Shown here in pieces: positions 13,193 through 25,731 of a stretch of DNA of 64,000 bases. This stretch comes from Diploscapter coronatus (lineage: Eukaryota; Nematoda; Chromadorea; Rhabditida; Rhabditidae). The stretch's first letter is position 1; each line of letters opens with the position of its first letter. A program made the translations under genes and the position numbers. The notes beneath the pieces were generated by a model. That model saw only the letters and a list, made by a program, of their open reading frames with translations, searched no databases and was not told where the DNA came from. Location of the stretch: contig OZ038423.1 in the NCBI GenBank assembly GCA_964036155.1, forward strand, positions 1,302,001 through 1,366,000, in the 5' to 3' direction.

Positions 13193-15362
13193 CGTTGCCG
13201 TTTCTTCCCCTGAATGATCTAAGACAATTGACCTTTGACATTAAATCATTAAGCGCAGAATTGTTTGCGCGGAAATTCGATACAAGCGGCGTGAAATTCC
13301 AAACTCGGTCAGTCGGCGTTTTTCGGGAATCCCACGACGCGAAAAACTGGCAATGCCGGGCTGGCAAAATCAAGATTCTTCATTCTTCAAAGACGACATC
13401 CGGTCTGGAATTAAGAAAATATTGACTCCTTGGAGAAAATTTGATCGATTTTTGAGAATATTCGTCTATCAAAACTATTCTTAAACGTATATTTTCTTTT
13501 TACTCTTTGCGCACTATTCGTTCAAACGTTTGAAAGGACTTCATATATGAACACATATGAATTTTGAAGTAGTATATGCACACTTTATCTTTCAATTATT
13601 TTCTACTTCCACCCTCATTTCTGCATTTTGCGCGTCTTTTTCTGGCATTTCGTGCGGCATTTTCCGAGGGATGAGTTCAGTTGTTTTCGGCTTCCCTTTT
13701 CGCTCATTTTCGCATCATACTTTTCCTCCTGCAATTCAAAAGCCGAATTTTTGTGGAAAGCAGACCGCAACAATCTGCAAAAGTAGTGTCGATGGAGATC
13801 CGATTTTTGCAATCTATTCAGCCGAGGATTTGATCTATGATTATATTAAATCTATTGGTTAGCATCTATATTTTTAGCTTTAATCATTGACTAAATATCG
13901 GCTTATCCAATTAGTTCGAGAATTTAAAAATTAGCATTCTCTTATTTCAATCCCATCTTCACCATCTATGACTAGAAGTTGTGTAAAGGAAGCATGTACG
14001 CTAATTTTTTCTAATCCAAAGGATTTATTGGAATACACAATATATAAAATAATAGTCAAATGATTTTACCTATTTTTTGCTAAAATTATGGGATTATAAT
14101 GAAAATGCGAAACTATTTGACCTCTGATTTATAAAATACCCCAAAATTGCTATCTTTCACCCCATAAATCTATTTTTTCGTAATGAACATTGTATACATT
14201 TGTCTGCTCAAGCACACATAATTCAATCGGTTGTTAATCGAATCGGTTAGCGTTCAGCTTTTCTCTTCTCATCCAAAGCAGTTTGCCTTATCACATTTAT
14301 ATCCACAAAGCGTCTTATTTTTTCCCGAGCCGGGCTAAGTCAAAGCGCTTTTCCCTGATTTTTGTTTCTCGAATATTTACCCTGTTCGAGTGGGCTATTA
14401 TTAGCCTATCTTCCTTACAATCGAGACGTAAACTGCAGACACTTGCCTCTAAATCAACCACAACAATTTTCATGTTTCATCATTGTTGTTGCGAACCTCC
14501 AAATTGGCCTATTTTGTTATATTCGATATGTATGCGTAATTCCAACTAATTTCTCTATTTTTACATTCATTCATGCGGAACTTGGCAAAAAATGCCTACA
14601 TTTCCAGAAATTATTTGCATATTTTTCTATTTTCTCCTGTGATGATTCGAGATTTGCCTGAGGGGAAATTCGTAAGCCCTAAGTGATATAGAGCGTGAGA
14701 AATTGGAAAAAATGAGGAGTGAGAAATTCGAATCAGATAGGAGAAGCGCCCGTAGCAATGCGCACAGTTCGCGTCAGGGACGAGACTAAGTCACTCTGTG
14801 CGCCTATTTTTTCACCGATCGAGCTTTTCTCGCCTCATGTATGTTCAAACAGATCATAGCGCGCCTGCTTCGTGTGAGCATCACATCATTTTTCTAACTG
14901 TTGACCTTAAATTACGAATTTTCCTTTAGAACATTTCATTTTTAGCTTTATTCTTTAAAATTTTTGGCCACTAAAAATGCATTTCCTTCATTTTCTTTCA
15001 ATTGTTTCCCCGTACTTGTCTCGTTCCCCAAAAATGATCACAAATACACTTACGCAGTTTATTTACCTTTTCCGACTTTATTGGGCCGCTTCTTTGAAAG
15101 AGTTCATTTATCGAATGAGAGCAACGATTTTTATCTAAATCTAGATCATTTTTAGATTGTTCACTAATTTTATTCTGAAAGGAAACCTATGCACCGATCA
15201 AGACTTCTGTATATTACCAGGTAGGTTGGAATTTGAATATTTAGAAAAATTTGGGAAGTAACCGCCAGACAAAATATGCAACGTAGGAAAATAAACCCTA
15301 CCATCCTATGCGATATGCAAGTTTTATTCTAATTTTCATGGCGGCTACTTTTCATTTTTTAG

Positions 15363-17410
15363 ATGACCTCCGACCAAACCTCGACGATAGCATGGTGGAG
15401 TCACTCCCCTGCCTGCTATCACGAGCCGAAAATCCATGATCACGAGCTCTACTACAATTTACGGGACTTGAATCTCTATCTTCTACTGCCAATTTCGATT
15501 TTAGGCATATTTTTCAATGCGGGTGCTATGGTATGCGACGTTCTCTTTGAAAAAGCAACCTGCAAACATAAGCCCTCAAGCTATGCGAAATAGTATGGGA
15601 AAAGAAACCCGTGCCTTCCCCTAGCCATACACTATTTCGCAATAGCTTGAGGGGCTTACGGTTTCCAAATAGCCCTTTGAAAACTCAATAAAACTATGGC
15701 TTTAAGGTATTTCTCTATCGTCCTCCGAAAATTACGTCCGGAGTACTCGTATATTTGAAGGCATTATTGTTTCTGGATCATTGTTTACTGGTGATAACGA
15801 CGTCCGCGATTCTACTACCGCAAATTTGTGATATGCACCACTCGACTAAACATTCGCTATATTCGTTTTGTATGTTTGAGCGACGATTTTTGAAGCATAC
15901 TATGCCGAGGTTCAATTATTTAGCATTATTTTTATTGGCTATTCGAAAACCGCACCACATCAAGACCCTAAGACATGCGAAGTAGTGTGTATAGTTAGGG
16001 TAGGGTATTGGCTGATAGGATTTCTTTTCTCACACTATTTCGCATGTCGCGAGGTCTTGAATGTCGTGCGCGGTGTTTACAACGTTGCCTTTCCATTTGA
16101 ATATATTTCCCCACCTTCAGATTAGAAGCCACAATTTCCATGCTTCACGTATGGACAATCGCAGCGCTATCAGCCCATAGATATTGGAAGGTTTGATGGT
16201 TTTTTTCAGTTTTAAATACCGATTTCTTATTTTAGATATCAAGGCCTGTAATATCTCGATTAAAGGATACGGTACACCGCGCCAGAAGTATGCTGATAGT
16301 TATGCTAATATTCGTGCTGATATTTCGAGCTCCAACATTCTTCATTGAATTAGAAGTGAAATTGTCGCCGAAATTTCGGATATCAAAACGTATTGCCGCC
16401 ACTGAGGTATAAAAATATGTTAATTTATAATAAAACAAAAAGTGAATTCAGATCCTATCGCCATATCGTTTTCTGTATCATTCGATTTTGAACCCACTAT
16501 TTCAAAATATCCTTCCTTTCGTGTGGATGAGTTTATTTTCTGTGCTCACATTACGGGAAATTTATCGAAGTCGACATTTCAACTACAAAAATATGGCCAT
16601 CGACAGCATAATTAGGCCTAATGGGATCACGTAAGCGTTTAATTCCAATAGATTTCTTGAGATTTTCATATGATAGATACCCGTTGACCTTGTGTTTCCG
16701 AAAGAAGGCCGAGTTATTGCGCCAGAAACAGGAGTTGAGAGCTACGATGTCGATAGTTTTGATAATTCTTCTCTATCTGGGCTTTCATAGTCTTCAACTG
16801 TATACGGTTGGCAGAAAGTGGCAATTACTGGTTACTCATCAGTGTCCTACTAGGTGAATTTAAGGCTAAATTATTCGAATTAACTAAACTTCAATTCAGC
16901 CTAAAATATGAAGTTAGGCTTAATCTTGAATTTTTTTACCCTATAGTGGGGTTTAAGTAAGATTTTCCCATTTTTATATTGTTGATTGGAGAGCAAAGTC
17001 GATATTCACATGCAGCAACAATAAAAATCGAATTTGAGAAGAGCGAAATAGTGAGTGGCGCAGAAGTGAAACGAGAGACGAATAGCGTATAATTTTGAAT
17101 GTCGACGCGCTCTCTCTTCCGACCAATAATATCAATTCTTAAAACCTTCATATTGATTGGCTATTAAAGTTTTTATTTCAGATTAGACTACTTTCACTCC
17201 CACCTGGGAGTGATTTTATCATTGGTGTCGGCTTCTGTGAACGCCTTCGTCTTCATCGCCTTTGCCAATCGATTGAAGCAATATTTATCCGTTCTCCTCA
17301 GGAAGACTTCCCGAACATTCTCGAATTCTTCAGACCCTCCATTATCGCCTAAAACCACGGTGACAATCGACGGCCACAATAATGCGACAGTCAGGAATTT
17401 TTCACTTTAA
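15363..17410 (+). CDS. Seven-transmembrane (rhodopsin-like) receptor, probably peptide-type
   Basis: Seven exons: 15363-15530, 15707-15909, 16121-16190, 16236-16406, 16452-16630, 16677-16853, 17182-17410. They give 398 residues with all phases consistent. Seven hydrophobic segments can be followed: LLLPISILGIFFNAGAM, the VLVYLKALLFLDHCLLV region, the segment ending AALSAHRYWK (DRY-box equivalent, HRY), LIVMLIFVLIFRAPTFF, FQNILPFVWMSLFSVL, TMSIVLIILLYLGFHSL, and LSLVSASVNAFVFIAFANR. The TM3-HRYWK junction and the long basic loop before TM6 fit a G-protein-coupled receptor. The ligand is unknown. The start follows directly on a TTTTTTAG acceptor, so the mRNA is probably trans-spliced or has a leader intron. 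Foldbacks sit in introns 1, 2 and 6. Confidence 0.8.
15563..15665. repeat. Foldback element, family B1 (receptor intron 1)
   Basis: Arms AAACATAAGCCCTCAAGC and GCTTGAGGGGCTTACGGTTT, core TATGCGAAATAGTATGGG and CCATACACTATTTCGCA. Same family as 13084 and 20919. Confidence 0.85.
15946..16079. repeat. Foldback element, family B2 (receptor intron 2)
   Basis: Arms AAAACCGCACCACATCAAGAC and GTCTTGAATGTCGTGCGCGG, core GACATGCGAAATAGTGTG and CACACTATTTCGCATGTC. A sister copy in the opposite orientation lies at 49778-49891 and shares the loop GGGTAGGGTATTGGCTGATA. Confidence 0.85.
16978..17131. repeat. Foldback element, family F (receptor intron 6)
   Basis: ATTGTTGATTGGAGAG at the left and CTCTTCCGACCAATAAT at the right. 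The interior includes GTCGATATTCACATGCAGCA and GAGCGAAATAGTGAGT. Other copies lie at 18685, 38561 and 50570. Confidence 0.85.
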
Positions 17411-17704
17411 TTGTTTTGTCCGTAATTTCATATTGATTTTCAATACGGGTTTTCACAAACAGTTACATCCACAAAAATCTCTCCATGGATTCTCTACATT
17501 TTTATATTGACATTTCGCCTTAGTCGGTCTGCGCGTTTCACGTCATTGTATTATTGCCGGTTTTAAAGTTCATCCTGCAAAAATATGCTATATATGGGTG
17601 CAGTTTCGCGCACTTTCCGTATATCCACAAACATCATCTGATCTCAAGCGTTTGTGACAAAATTAGAATAAATATATGTTTGAAAATAGAAATTTATTTA
17701 CTAT
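17411..17704. terminator. Tail-to-tail 3' ends of receptor (plus) and USP (minus)
   Basis: A short 294-base gap. The plus strand carries AATAAA near 17667 for the receptor. TTTATT near 17692 gives an AATAAA on the minus strand for the protease. No other feature seen. Confidence 0.6.
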
Positions 17705-20700
17705 TTATGATTTGATAGATTCTCTATAAGATGAGCGAACTTTTCTTCGGACGAAGTCACCAAGTCCAGCAGAATCGTTTCCGGTGACCCGCCCCACAAT
17801 TGGACCATTGGGTAATTCTTCTCTCTTCTCTCTCGATGGAACCCTTCCTATCGTCCTCAGCGCCGAATTAAGAAATCCGTTATTCTGCTGAAAATCGCGA
17901 TTCTTGCCAAAAATATAAACCAAGCTCACTAACCGCTTGCCTATGAAGCCTCACGGATCTCCGTTCGTAAAACATGATATAGGCATCGGCCACATAGTCG
18001 AATCGATCAATGCTTCGGACTATCGAATCGTCGAACTCCCTCCAAAACCCGTCAACCGGATTGCGCACGTGAGCAATGTAGTGACCAAAATCGATGTTTT
18101 CACCTATTTTATTATTATTATTTTTTTTATTTTTTTCTTCCACAAACCTTTGTGGTTAACCGTGCCAACGAGGTCGTACAAGTATTGCCCCCTGTGTGGA
18201 TGTCCATTGCCATGCTTCATGCCGTCCGCATCCTCAGAAAGATATTCATACAGATCCAGACCCTCTTGAGGAAACAATATTGGAGACCAGTTTTTCACGT
18301 GCTTCAAATAATACTTTTAAAAGCTGGCCTCAGGGCTGTAAATGTTTCGACACGCATAATGAGATAGTACGTCTTTTAAGGAGAGAGAAAAGAGCATGCT
18401 CTCCCTATGCTTTCTCCAAAGTACACACTATCTCGTTATGCGTGTACAAATGCGCGCGCGTGTCTAAACATTTACAGCCCTGATTGGCCTAGAAAAAAAT
18501 TAGAATACCTGAATGTTATCTGGCGTTCCTCGTTCCACAAACCGCTTCAAACTGATAATCAAGTAGTTCGGCGTTATGCTGAACTTTGTGGACTTCGACG
18601 CAGTCGGTTGGCCGCATTTCTCGCATCGCCAACCAATTCTCTCTTCCTTTGTGAAGGACTAAAAATCCATAACAAAATTGTAAGTATTATTGATTGGGAT
18701 AGAACGCGTCGATATTCAAAAATTACGCTATTCGTCTCGTTTCTCTTCCACGCGACTCACTATTTCGTTCCTCCAAATTCGATTTCTAATTTACGGAACG
18801 AATATCGACTTACTCTCCAATTAACGATACCACAAGATGTCCTTACATTTAAACAATTCCTCCAAGTGACCTTCAGATCAGGCTGCTTTCCACCTCTCAT
18901 ATAATCGAACGCCTCTGTCGTATAGCAAGGCATTTCGCGGTAATCGTCGCGCATCCTGAAATTATGCAAATTTTAAGAAGGAAATATATAGGTTAAAAGC
19001 AGGGTTGTAGGCGTTTAGACGCGCGCGCGTGTCTAAACATCTACAGTCCTGGTTAAAAGATACCAATTAGCATGTTTCCACTCTATGGTCATCAGTATAT
19101 GAGGTGGTGCAGAAGGCTGAAGCTGTTTGTTGATGGCGATACTCTGCTCGACGACTTGCGAGTACAAAGGCATCGACAGGCTCGCGTCCAGGTAGACGAG
19201 CGAGTCCTCGTCCAGACCCGTTTGCTCAAAATGCACCATTTATTTTGGTAGGCTGATATTTGTGGAAACTGTCATTTTTGCGGAAGAAATAATTTTTATA
19301 GTAAATTAAATCTTGTGGTAAGTTAATTTTTGGTAAATATTTGTTGTGAAAAGTAGATGAACTTCCTTACTATAGCTATGTTGAACTCCTCGAATTTGAT
19401 GTGTTCGATGTATTGTTCCTTGATGAGCTTCCTGCAGGACTTGAACAATTCCAACATCATTCGTCTGAACGGCCATTGTCTCGAGAGCACCGCCAAATAC
19501 GGCTCGGAATATTTGAACGGCGACGAGTCAAACCTGAGAAAGATCAAAAATTCCCTATTTTGTTTTTCCCCAGAAAATCACGTACCTTCTCGTCCCTCTA
19601 ACTGTCATCATAAATATCACATTGAGAAATTCGTCCTCATGCGTATTTTGCGTAGGCACCAAAGGAGTGAAATAAGTAAGTGGCCCGGAGCGCGGTAAGT
19701 AAAGGCCTCTGAAATTGTTGCATAGAAAATTCAACACAGTTTTTGTATACCTCGTAGTTTCTTCAAATTCGAATCGACCACAATGTAGTTGACTAATCTT
19801 CGTAGAGTGTTCATCGTACGGAAATATGAAGTTGGGTCCGTACGTTTGAAAGAAGACCAACTAAAAATGGAAATTAAATGAAGCAATATTTAAAGATTGT
19901 ATTTACCTGACTAGGATTGACGTTAGATATCCTGGCCAATTGTTGCTTTACATCATAAATACTGTCGGTTAGCTCGACTGAGGTTGTAACCAAAACAAGT
20001 CGCCCTTTCGGCTCTGGCGTCTCTTCCCGCATGAAAGTTGCGTAGATTTGTTGCCTAAAATTTTCAAATAAAGCAACAGTTTTAAATCTAGCACTCTCAC
20101 AATATAGGCACATTTAGAGTTAAATTGATGAACGGTTCAAATTTGGCTTTGCTGTAGGAGCATTCAAGGCATTTCATTGATGTCCTAAAGAAATAAACAA
20201 TTAATTAGAGAAAAATGCAACATTTCACTTCATTTGTCCCTCGAAAGTTTCAGTGATCAAAGAGTGGTTCATCCTTTTATGGTTAAGAAACGACTCCATG
20301 AAGTTTTGTGACTAAATTCATATTTTCAAACAAGCAAAAACAAATGAACATTTAGTGTCAATGATCACTTGAGACGACGCAAATGACACGAACTTTGATG
20401 CGTGCGAATTAGTGCGTTGTTCGCAGCAGACCTTATGCTATTGCATCTCATATTCAAAGAACGAGGCTGACGACTATTTATGAATACGAAATGCACACAC
20501 TTTGCATATTCGAATTTGTGCACTATTTCTTTCGTCTCAAGTAATTGGGCATTGACAATAACGTTCACATACACTCGCGAGTTCTTTCGCATCTCGATGT
20601 GGAGCCGTATTTAAATCCTCGTGCAATCGATCCAAAATGAACATCAAGTATTCTTGAGCGTCCTATAAACATACATTTTAAATTCACGTGTGTTCAGAGA

Positions 20701-23211
20701 AATATTTCATATACATGCTGCATATTCTTATCGTATGAGGTACCCGCCGCTCCAAGGAAATTGCAGAAATCGTTGATCATGCCTCGGTCCGTTAAATTGT
20801 GCCTAAATCAGAAATGTCATCAATTGTATCTATATAGAAAGTAGCGTATCTGTGAATTGTTCATCCATTCTTCTTTAAAAGAATCCTTTTTTATATGATT
20901 TTATACAATATGGTTATTTGGAAGCCTCAGACCATGCAAAATAGGGTGAAGGATGGTAGGGAAAACGGTTTTTTCCCACACTATTTCGCATGACTTGAGG
21001 ATTTGAGGTTTCCAAGTTTCCTACCATATAGCATTGAACAACAGCTCACAAGCCCTGGCGATCTTCCCGCTGCTTCCGAATTGCGACGCGTTTCGCTGCT
21101 GTTCCGGCGTGATGCTGTTCTGAACACAATAGGCGTCATCTTCAAGTTCTTCTCAAGCAGATTTTCTGACGTTTTTCGGCTTTTCGCCGTCAGATTTCAA
21201 GCATCCCCAATTTGAAGACAATGTTTATGTTGAACATTCGCGGATAAACATCAAACAAATATGCCTATTTTGTTTTGAAGACAAAGCTATAGTTTTTCAC
21301 TATACATATTGTGAAAGGTTGCACAAATTTCGATCAGAAAATAAGGGCCTCCTCTATTCCACACCACGCCCACTTTTTTCTTTTCCCCTACTCTCTCCTC
21401 AAAAGGTGGGTATGCAATACAAATGAGTGTGAAATACAAAAGGCCGAAAGGCCAAAAATATAAATCCACCAACCTTGTGTTTGTCAGTAACAAAATACGA
21501 ATGAAGAGGCTCTATAGCGATGAGACACTGCATGGTGGCGTTCAAGTAGCATCGCGAGCCTATATTTGGAATGCCCCTTGACGCCGGAACAGAGGGAGGC
21601 ATGTCGGACAGATAGTCTATCGAATTCCCGTTCCACAACGATTGGGAGCTTCTTCGCCTGGGGAGAGAGCCCTGAAATCGAAAATTCTCTTCCTGTAAGA
21701 ATTTTTGAGAAAGACTTGCAAAAAAGTCTGCTTTGCTCAAATTTTCCTAAAGGAAAGATTCTGAGATTCGGACGAAAATTGGGAAATCACCCTCTCTCTC
21801 TCTCGCAGGTATTGAGTTTGGGAAATAATGAAAAGGGGCAGCACAGAAAAGGAAATAGACGAGTTAGAGAGGGGCGCGATGCTGTTTGCCACACAAAGTG
21901 AAGGAGAAGGGGGAGGGGAAGCCTTGGAATGAGGAGGCAGAAGCCTCTCTTTCAGGGGCTAGAGAAAGAAAATGGACAAACTGCCGAAAAGCCTCGCACA
22001 CAGAAAGAAGATGGCAGAAAGCAAAAAAGAGCTATGCGCAAAATTGCAGAAGGCAACCAGAAATGAAGAGTGACAAAAAATGACGACGACCTCACGTGAA
22101 CGTACGTTGCTATGCAAAAGAAGATCGACCAAAGTGGGCAAAAAATTTCCTTTAAAGAATGCGATTGTTCTAGATTTGAAAAAAGAAGCAAACAAAATTC
22201 ACCTCTCTCTGAGGACGTCTATCCGACGGTCGCGACATCTGACGGTCATCCTCAAATGGTGGTCCAGAAGAAGGAGCTTGGGGACGAGAATGGGCAGAGT
22301 GCGATCGCTTGTGGACTGGAGACATAGCTGATCTTGTGGATCGCTAAAATTCGGATTAGTTTTACTTGACAATCCGTAAATGACGAGATGAAGTGTTCTA
22401 TAGTTTATGCAAAGGAATGAGAGTTGAGTGGGATAGTATGGGAAAAGATAGTCTCGTCATCTCGTCAAATACAGTTGCCTTTTTAATCTAATGAATTTGA
22501 CTCAAACCCTCGACTCCCGTCCATTTCGAATCAAATGTGGTTCTGGGGGTTCTACCAGAGAAGGAGCTGGAGGTTCCATTGGTCTTGGACTTAGATGAGC
22601 GGAGTTTCGTGATTCGCGATACGAATTATTGCCGTTTTGCCGTTCATATTCCCTTCTTGATGCACTTCTGGGCATAGCTCGGTCATTCTTTATTCCAAGA
22701 AGCTTATCTGAACCATAGGCTTCATGCAAAAGTTTCGCGCATTGAAAAAATACCAGTGAAATTCAGGAACTTCTTCATAACAGATTTTCGCTTTTTCTCA
22801 TTCCTTTGCAGGCTTGGATCTCTTGATTCCTCCAGCCTCCTTCGACGCGCTGAAAAGTGGACTAATTTTCTAATAACCACATAGATGCGATCGATAATTT
22901 TACCGTATTCTTGCCTCTCCCAGGCATCGCGTTCCATCTGATCAATGCTTAGCGCTAGTTCATAGTCGTGAGCGATTAGAGATTCATTCTAAATGTAAAA
23001 TATCGATTTTCCAAAATGTTCAAAGTTGCCTTGTGATTATTGTGCAATTGGGTCTCAGACTGACTAGGCATGACGCCTGTTCGAAGCGATTTAGTCGTCC
23101 CATGACGTAGGCTGCCTTTCTAAAAATAGATCCAATAGAAAAAAGGTTAATTTCAAATTCACCCTTTCTGGAACCGGGGGTGAAATTGATGTCGAGGCGT
23201 AACCATAAGCC
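17705..23211 (-). CDS. Ubiquitin-specific protease (USP/UBP, peptidase C19) with UBL-type insert; 5' end unresolved
   Basis: Minus-strand exons, 5' to 3': 23211-23163, 23119-23030, 22988-22904, 22849-22754, 22707-22508, 22343-22203, 21671-21470, about 21151-21025, 20802-20715, 20662-20573, 20311-20229, 20184-20101, 20054-19907, 19860-19751, 19708-19586, 19533-19371, 19224-19064, 18955-18847, 18658-18509, 18313-18148, 18103-17934, 17887-17705. Over 930 residues are visible with consistent phases. The catalytic Cys box is NIGSRCYLNATMQCL and the Gln/Glu box HDAQEYLMFILDRLHEDL. The His box is DFGHYIAHVRN with FDDS and ADAYIMFYERR, so the triad looks complete. Zinc-ribbon pairs CLEC and CEKC are separated by about 300 residues. 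That insert includes a ubiquitin-like stretch (VKQQLARISNVNPSQ), as in USP4/11/15/32-type enzymes. The N-terminal part is basic and Ser/Pro-rich, with a UIM-like AHDYELALSIDQ. It removes ubiquitin from proteins; substrate unknown. One intron is GC-AG (donor at 23029). Confidence 0.9.
18331..18482. repeat. Foldback element, family B8 (USP intron)
   Basis: CAGGGCTGTAAATGTTTCGA and TAAACATTTACAGCCCTG form the ends. Core ATAATGAGATAGTACG and ACTATCTCGTTATGCGTG. Relatives lie at 63660-63817 and, as ends only, 19000-19051. Confidence 0.85.
18685..18829. repeat. Foldback element, family F (USP intron)
   Basis: ATTGATTGGGATAGAACGCG and CTCTCCAATTAACG ends, with GTCGATATTCAAAAATTACG and CGCGACTCACTATTTCG inside. 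Same family as 16978, 38561 and 50570. Confidence 0.8.
19000..19051. repeat. Short foldback made only of family B8 ends
   Basis: CAGGGTTGTAGGCGTTTAGAC and GTCTAAACATCTACAGTCCTG flank a CGCGCGCG centre. It looks like a B8 element that lost its interior. Confidence 0.7.
20364..20546. repeat. Foldback element, family H (USP intron)
   Basis: CACTTGAGACGACGCAAATGAC at the left, TTTCGTCTCAAGTAATTGG at the right. The interior includes GATGCGTGCGAATTAGTGCG. A second copy, in the opposite sense, lies in the coiled-coil gene at 59667-59854. Confidence 0.75.
20919..21014. repeat. Foldback element, family B1 (USP intron)
   Basis: TTGGAAGCCTCAGACCATGC and GCATGACTTGAGGATTTGAG arms around AAAATAGGGTG and CACACTATTTC. 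Third B1 copy. Confidence 0.8.
21345..21446. repeat. Foldback element, family D (USP intron)
   Basis: GGGCCTCCTCTATTCCACAC and GTGTGAAATACAAAAGGCC arms. CACTTTTTTC...AAAAGGTGGG lies inside. Diverged family D copy. Confidence 0.6.
22372..22472. repeat. Foldback element, family B7 (USP intron)
   Basis: GTAAATGACGAGATGAAG pairs with GTCTCGTCATCTCGTC. The right half has GATAGTATGGGAAAAG as in the other B elements. Confidence 0.65.
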
Positions 23212-25731
23212 CTGGGATCATTAGAGTGGAGTTTCATCGATTTTCATTTACTGAATTCATGGGTTTTAACTGATTGATCTGCAAAATGCAGACTTCTCAG
23301 AATGCGCGACCCGCAAATCGCCTCACAGAAAAAATAATGCATCTTTCGAAAGGGATAAAGAAGGCATGCGCTTCTTCTCTCTTTCTCTCGATATGACACA
23401 CTATTTTTTCTGCGGATCGCGTTTTGAGAAGTCGGGCAAAATGAACAAATAATGCAATAGTTATTGACTAGTAGGTTCCAATATAGAGAATTGACTATAT
23501 GGCGAATAGACACACAATGCAAAATGTGCGCAAGAGAAGAATGACTCATATCAAGAAAGATCAGACACTAGAAACGCCCATATGTACAAGAAATATAGAG
23601 CGTACTGATAAAACTCGAAAATATACCCCAATACTAAGCATTACCAATATTTCCTTTTCACCCGAATAAAATATGAAAGAAATGCTCCATTAACGTTTAA
23701 CATTTGGGCATATTTGCAGGTTAAATATACGTATATACGATTCGCAATATATTGAATTCGCCACAGGCAATGACCAAACTTGAAAAATCGATGCTTGTCA
23801 AAGGGAGAAGAGAGACGAAAGAAAGAGAGAAGGGGAAAGAGGCGCGAAAGGAAATTCAGCAGACCAGGCAACTGGTCATAAGATGTACGAAATAGTAAAT
23901 AACAGGTTTAGCATATACGGAAAATGTGATTTAAAGACAAATTCCTTAAAAATCGATAATGATGACGAAGTAATAAGTCCGATACGGGCTTTTCGAACGC
24001 GAAACAACAGCGAAATTTGGAGTGTCGTTGGGTAAGTGATTGGGACGAACTCGGAGAGCGCAGACAGACAGAGTCAAGAAAGGTAAACACTCTAACTGCT
24101 TCGTCTTATTTGTATTTTCCCTGCGTCTCTAACTCTATCTTCCACTTTCTTAACTTCTTTTGTATCTATTCGGAAACATTTGAGGGCCATCATCTTTGGA
24201 GTCACTTTTCAACAATACACATAATCTTCTTATATATCATTTTATTTAATATGTATATAAGTCATCAATAATATATCAATAAAACATCTTTGTATGTGTG
24301 ATTTTCATATATACGAGAAAAATGGTGAGAAAGCAATTGAAAATGTCGGGATACTTACTATCGTTCAAGAAGGTAGAGGAATATGTCTTTCATTGATGAT
24401 AACAACGGGAACAATGCATATAGATTTCTAGAACATCAAATAAAACATGATTATATTATTGACAAAAACGAGAGCTGACAAGACAGACGGCTACGACAAT
24501 ATATAATTTTGAAAACAATAATTCTATTGTATATGTCAGGAGCAGCAGCAAATTCCAAATTACAGAGCAAAAACTAGAAATCATAAAGAGGATGTTTAGA
24601 TTTCAGTATACGAATGGCCAACGTATATATAGACAAACCATATTTGGATATATCAGAAAAGTCGAAGTTTCGGATATATAGCAGAGAGAAATTCAACAGA
24701 AGTGAGATCCATTCTCGATTGCAAGCTAGCAAGCAGTCCTTACAAATGGGGAGATAGATCGGAGAAAATGAATCATTCTTACTGATCAATCAATTTTATG
24801 TGTTGAACGAAATTGGATCATAATGATGCACTCTATAAATGACACATGTAGTAAATGACCCAATTCCTTCAATTAGAAAAAGCAATAATCAATCCATGCT
24901 CTGTCATCTTTCTGAAAATGATAATATTTTGTGGGACGTACAACCTAATGATTTGAAAATCACTTATCACTTTGTGGTAACTAATGATTGAGTTGAAGAA
25001 AATTCAGGTTCAGGATAAATGCTTACTGTGGAAGGCTAAATTATCAATGATTTGAAGTGATTGATGTGGGGCTCATGAAGAAGAATATTCTAAAAGGAAG
25101 AACATAATCAATATTGGAATCACAGAATCGTCGAGGGAAGATTTGAGAAACATTAATAAAGTCGAAGAGGAAATGATTGGAATTGCATAAATAACGAGTG
25201 GAGAGACAACAGTTCATCATCACCAGAAATGACACGGTCAAAATGAAAATAGTGGAGGCACGGCCTTATGAACTCTATGCCTTCGTAGCGTCCTGTGATT
25301 ACGCTCGAAGAAAAGAAATGCCTGCGAGAAAATGAATGGTCGTTCAAAACGCGAATTGATGAAAGCGAGGAATTATCTCGCTCAATTGCCAAAATCTGCG
25401 CGATTGCACGGAGATGCACAATGGCGCAGCAAGGTTGCAGGTGGGCGGGGCTAAAGCCTAGCCATAAAGAACATAAGGCCATGGAAGAGTAAGGAATTCG
25501 ATTCTCACGAATTCACTAAAACGAGTACATTGCACCATTTGTGGAAGACGAACGACGAAGAAGAAAATCTGATTTTGATTTATTGGAAGGTAATCGATCT
25601 ATCGGAGGTTATAACTGATTGATTAAATATTTTTAAAAACGAAAAAGCATGTGGATCCCTTTATCCAGTTATCATCGTCGTATTTGGAGGCTGACTTGAC
25701 CAGGATGTGGGTGGGGCTTGGTACGAATAAC
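23212..25731. other. Region between USP 5' end and ldb-1 3' end
   Basis: Likely holds the missing first exon(s) of the protease, which I could not place. It has a foldback at 23291-23433 and AT-rich or purine-rich unique sequence. TTTATT near 25577 gives an AATAAA on the minus strand, about 150 bases past the ldb-1 stop. No other gene is supported. Confidence 0.5.
23291..23433. repeat. Foldback element, family B9
   Basis: GACTTCTCAGAATGCGCGACC and CGCGTTTTGAGAAGTC arms. CAGAAAAAATAATGC and ACACTATTTTTTCTG mark the inner core. Confidence 0.65.

Larger units (their letters stand above)
12821..15362. other. Intergenic stretch upstream of the receptor gene
   Basis: Holds two foldback elements (12922-13035 and 13084-13192) and AT-rich unique sequence. 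At 15189-15220 a possible non-coding leader exon ends ACCAG|GTAGGT. It would contain a short upstream ATG frame that stops at the junction with the receptor exon. No other supported gene. Confidence 0.45.

Noticed and set aside
13108..13425. 105-codon plus-strand frame
   Set aside because: Begins inside a B1 foldback; no introns or motifs.
18407..18904. 165-codon plus-strand open frame
   Set aside because: Crosses a foldback element and two USP exons on the opposite strand. Product has no coherent composition.
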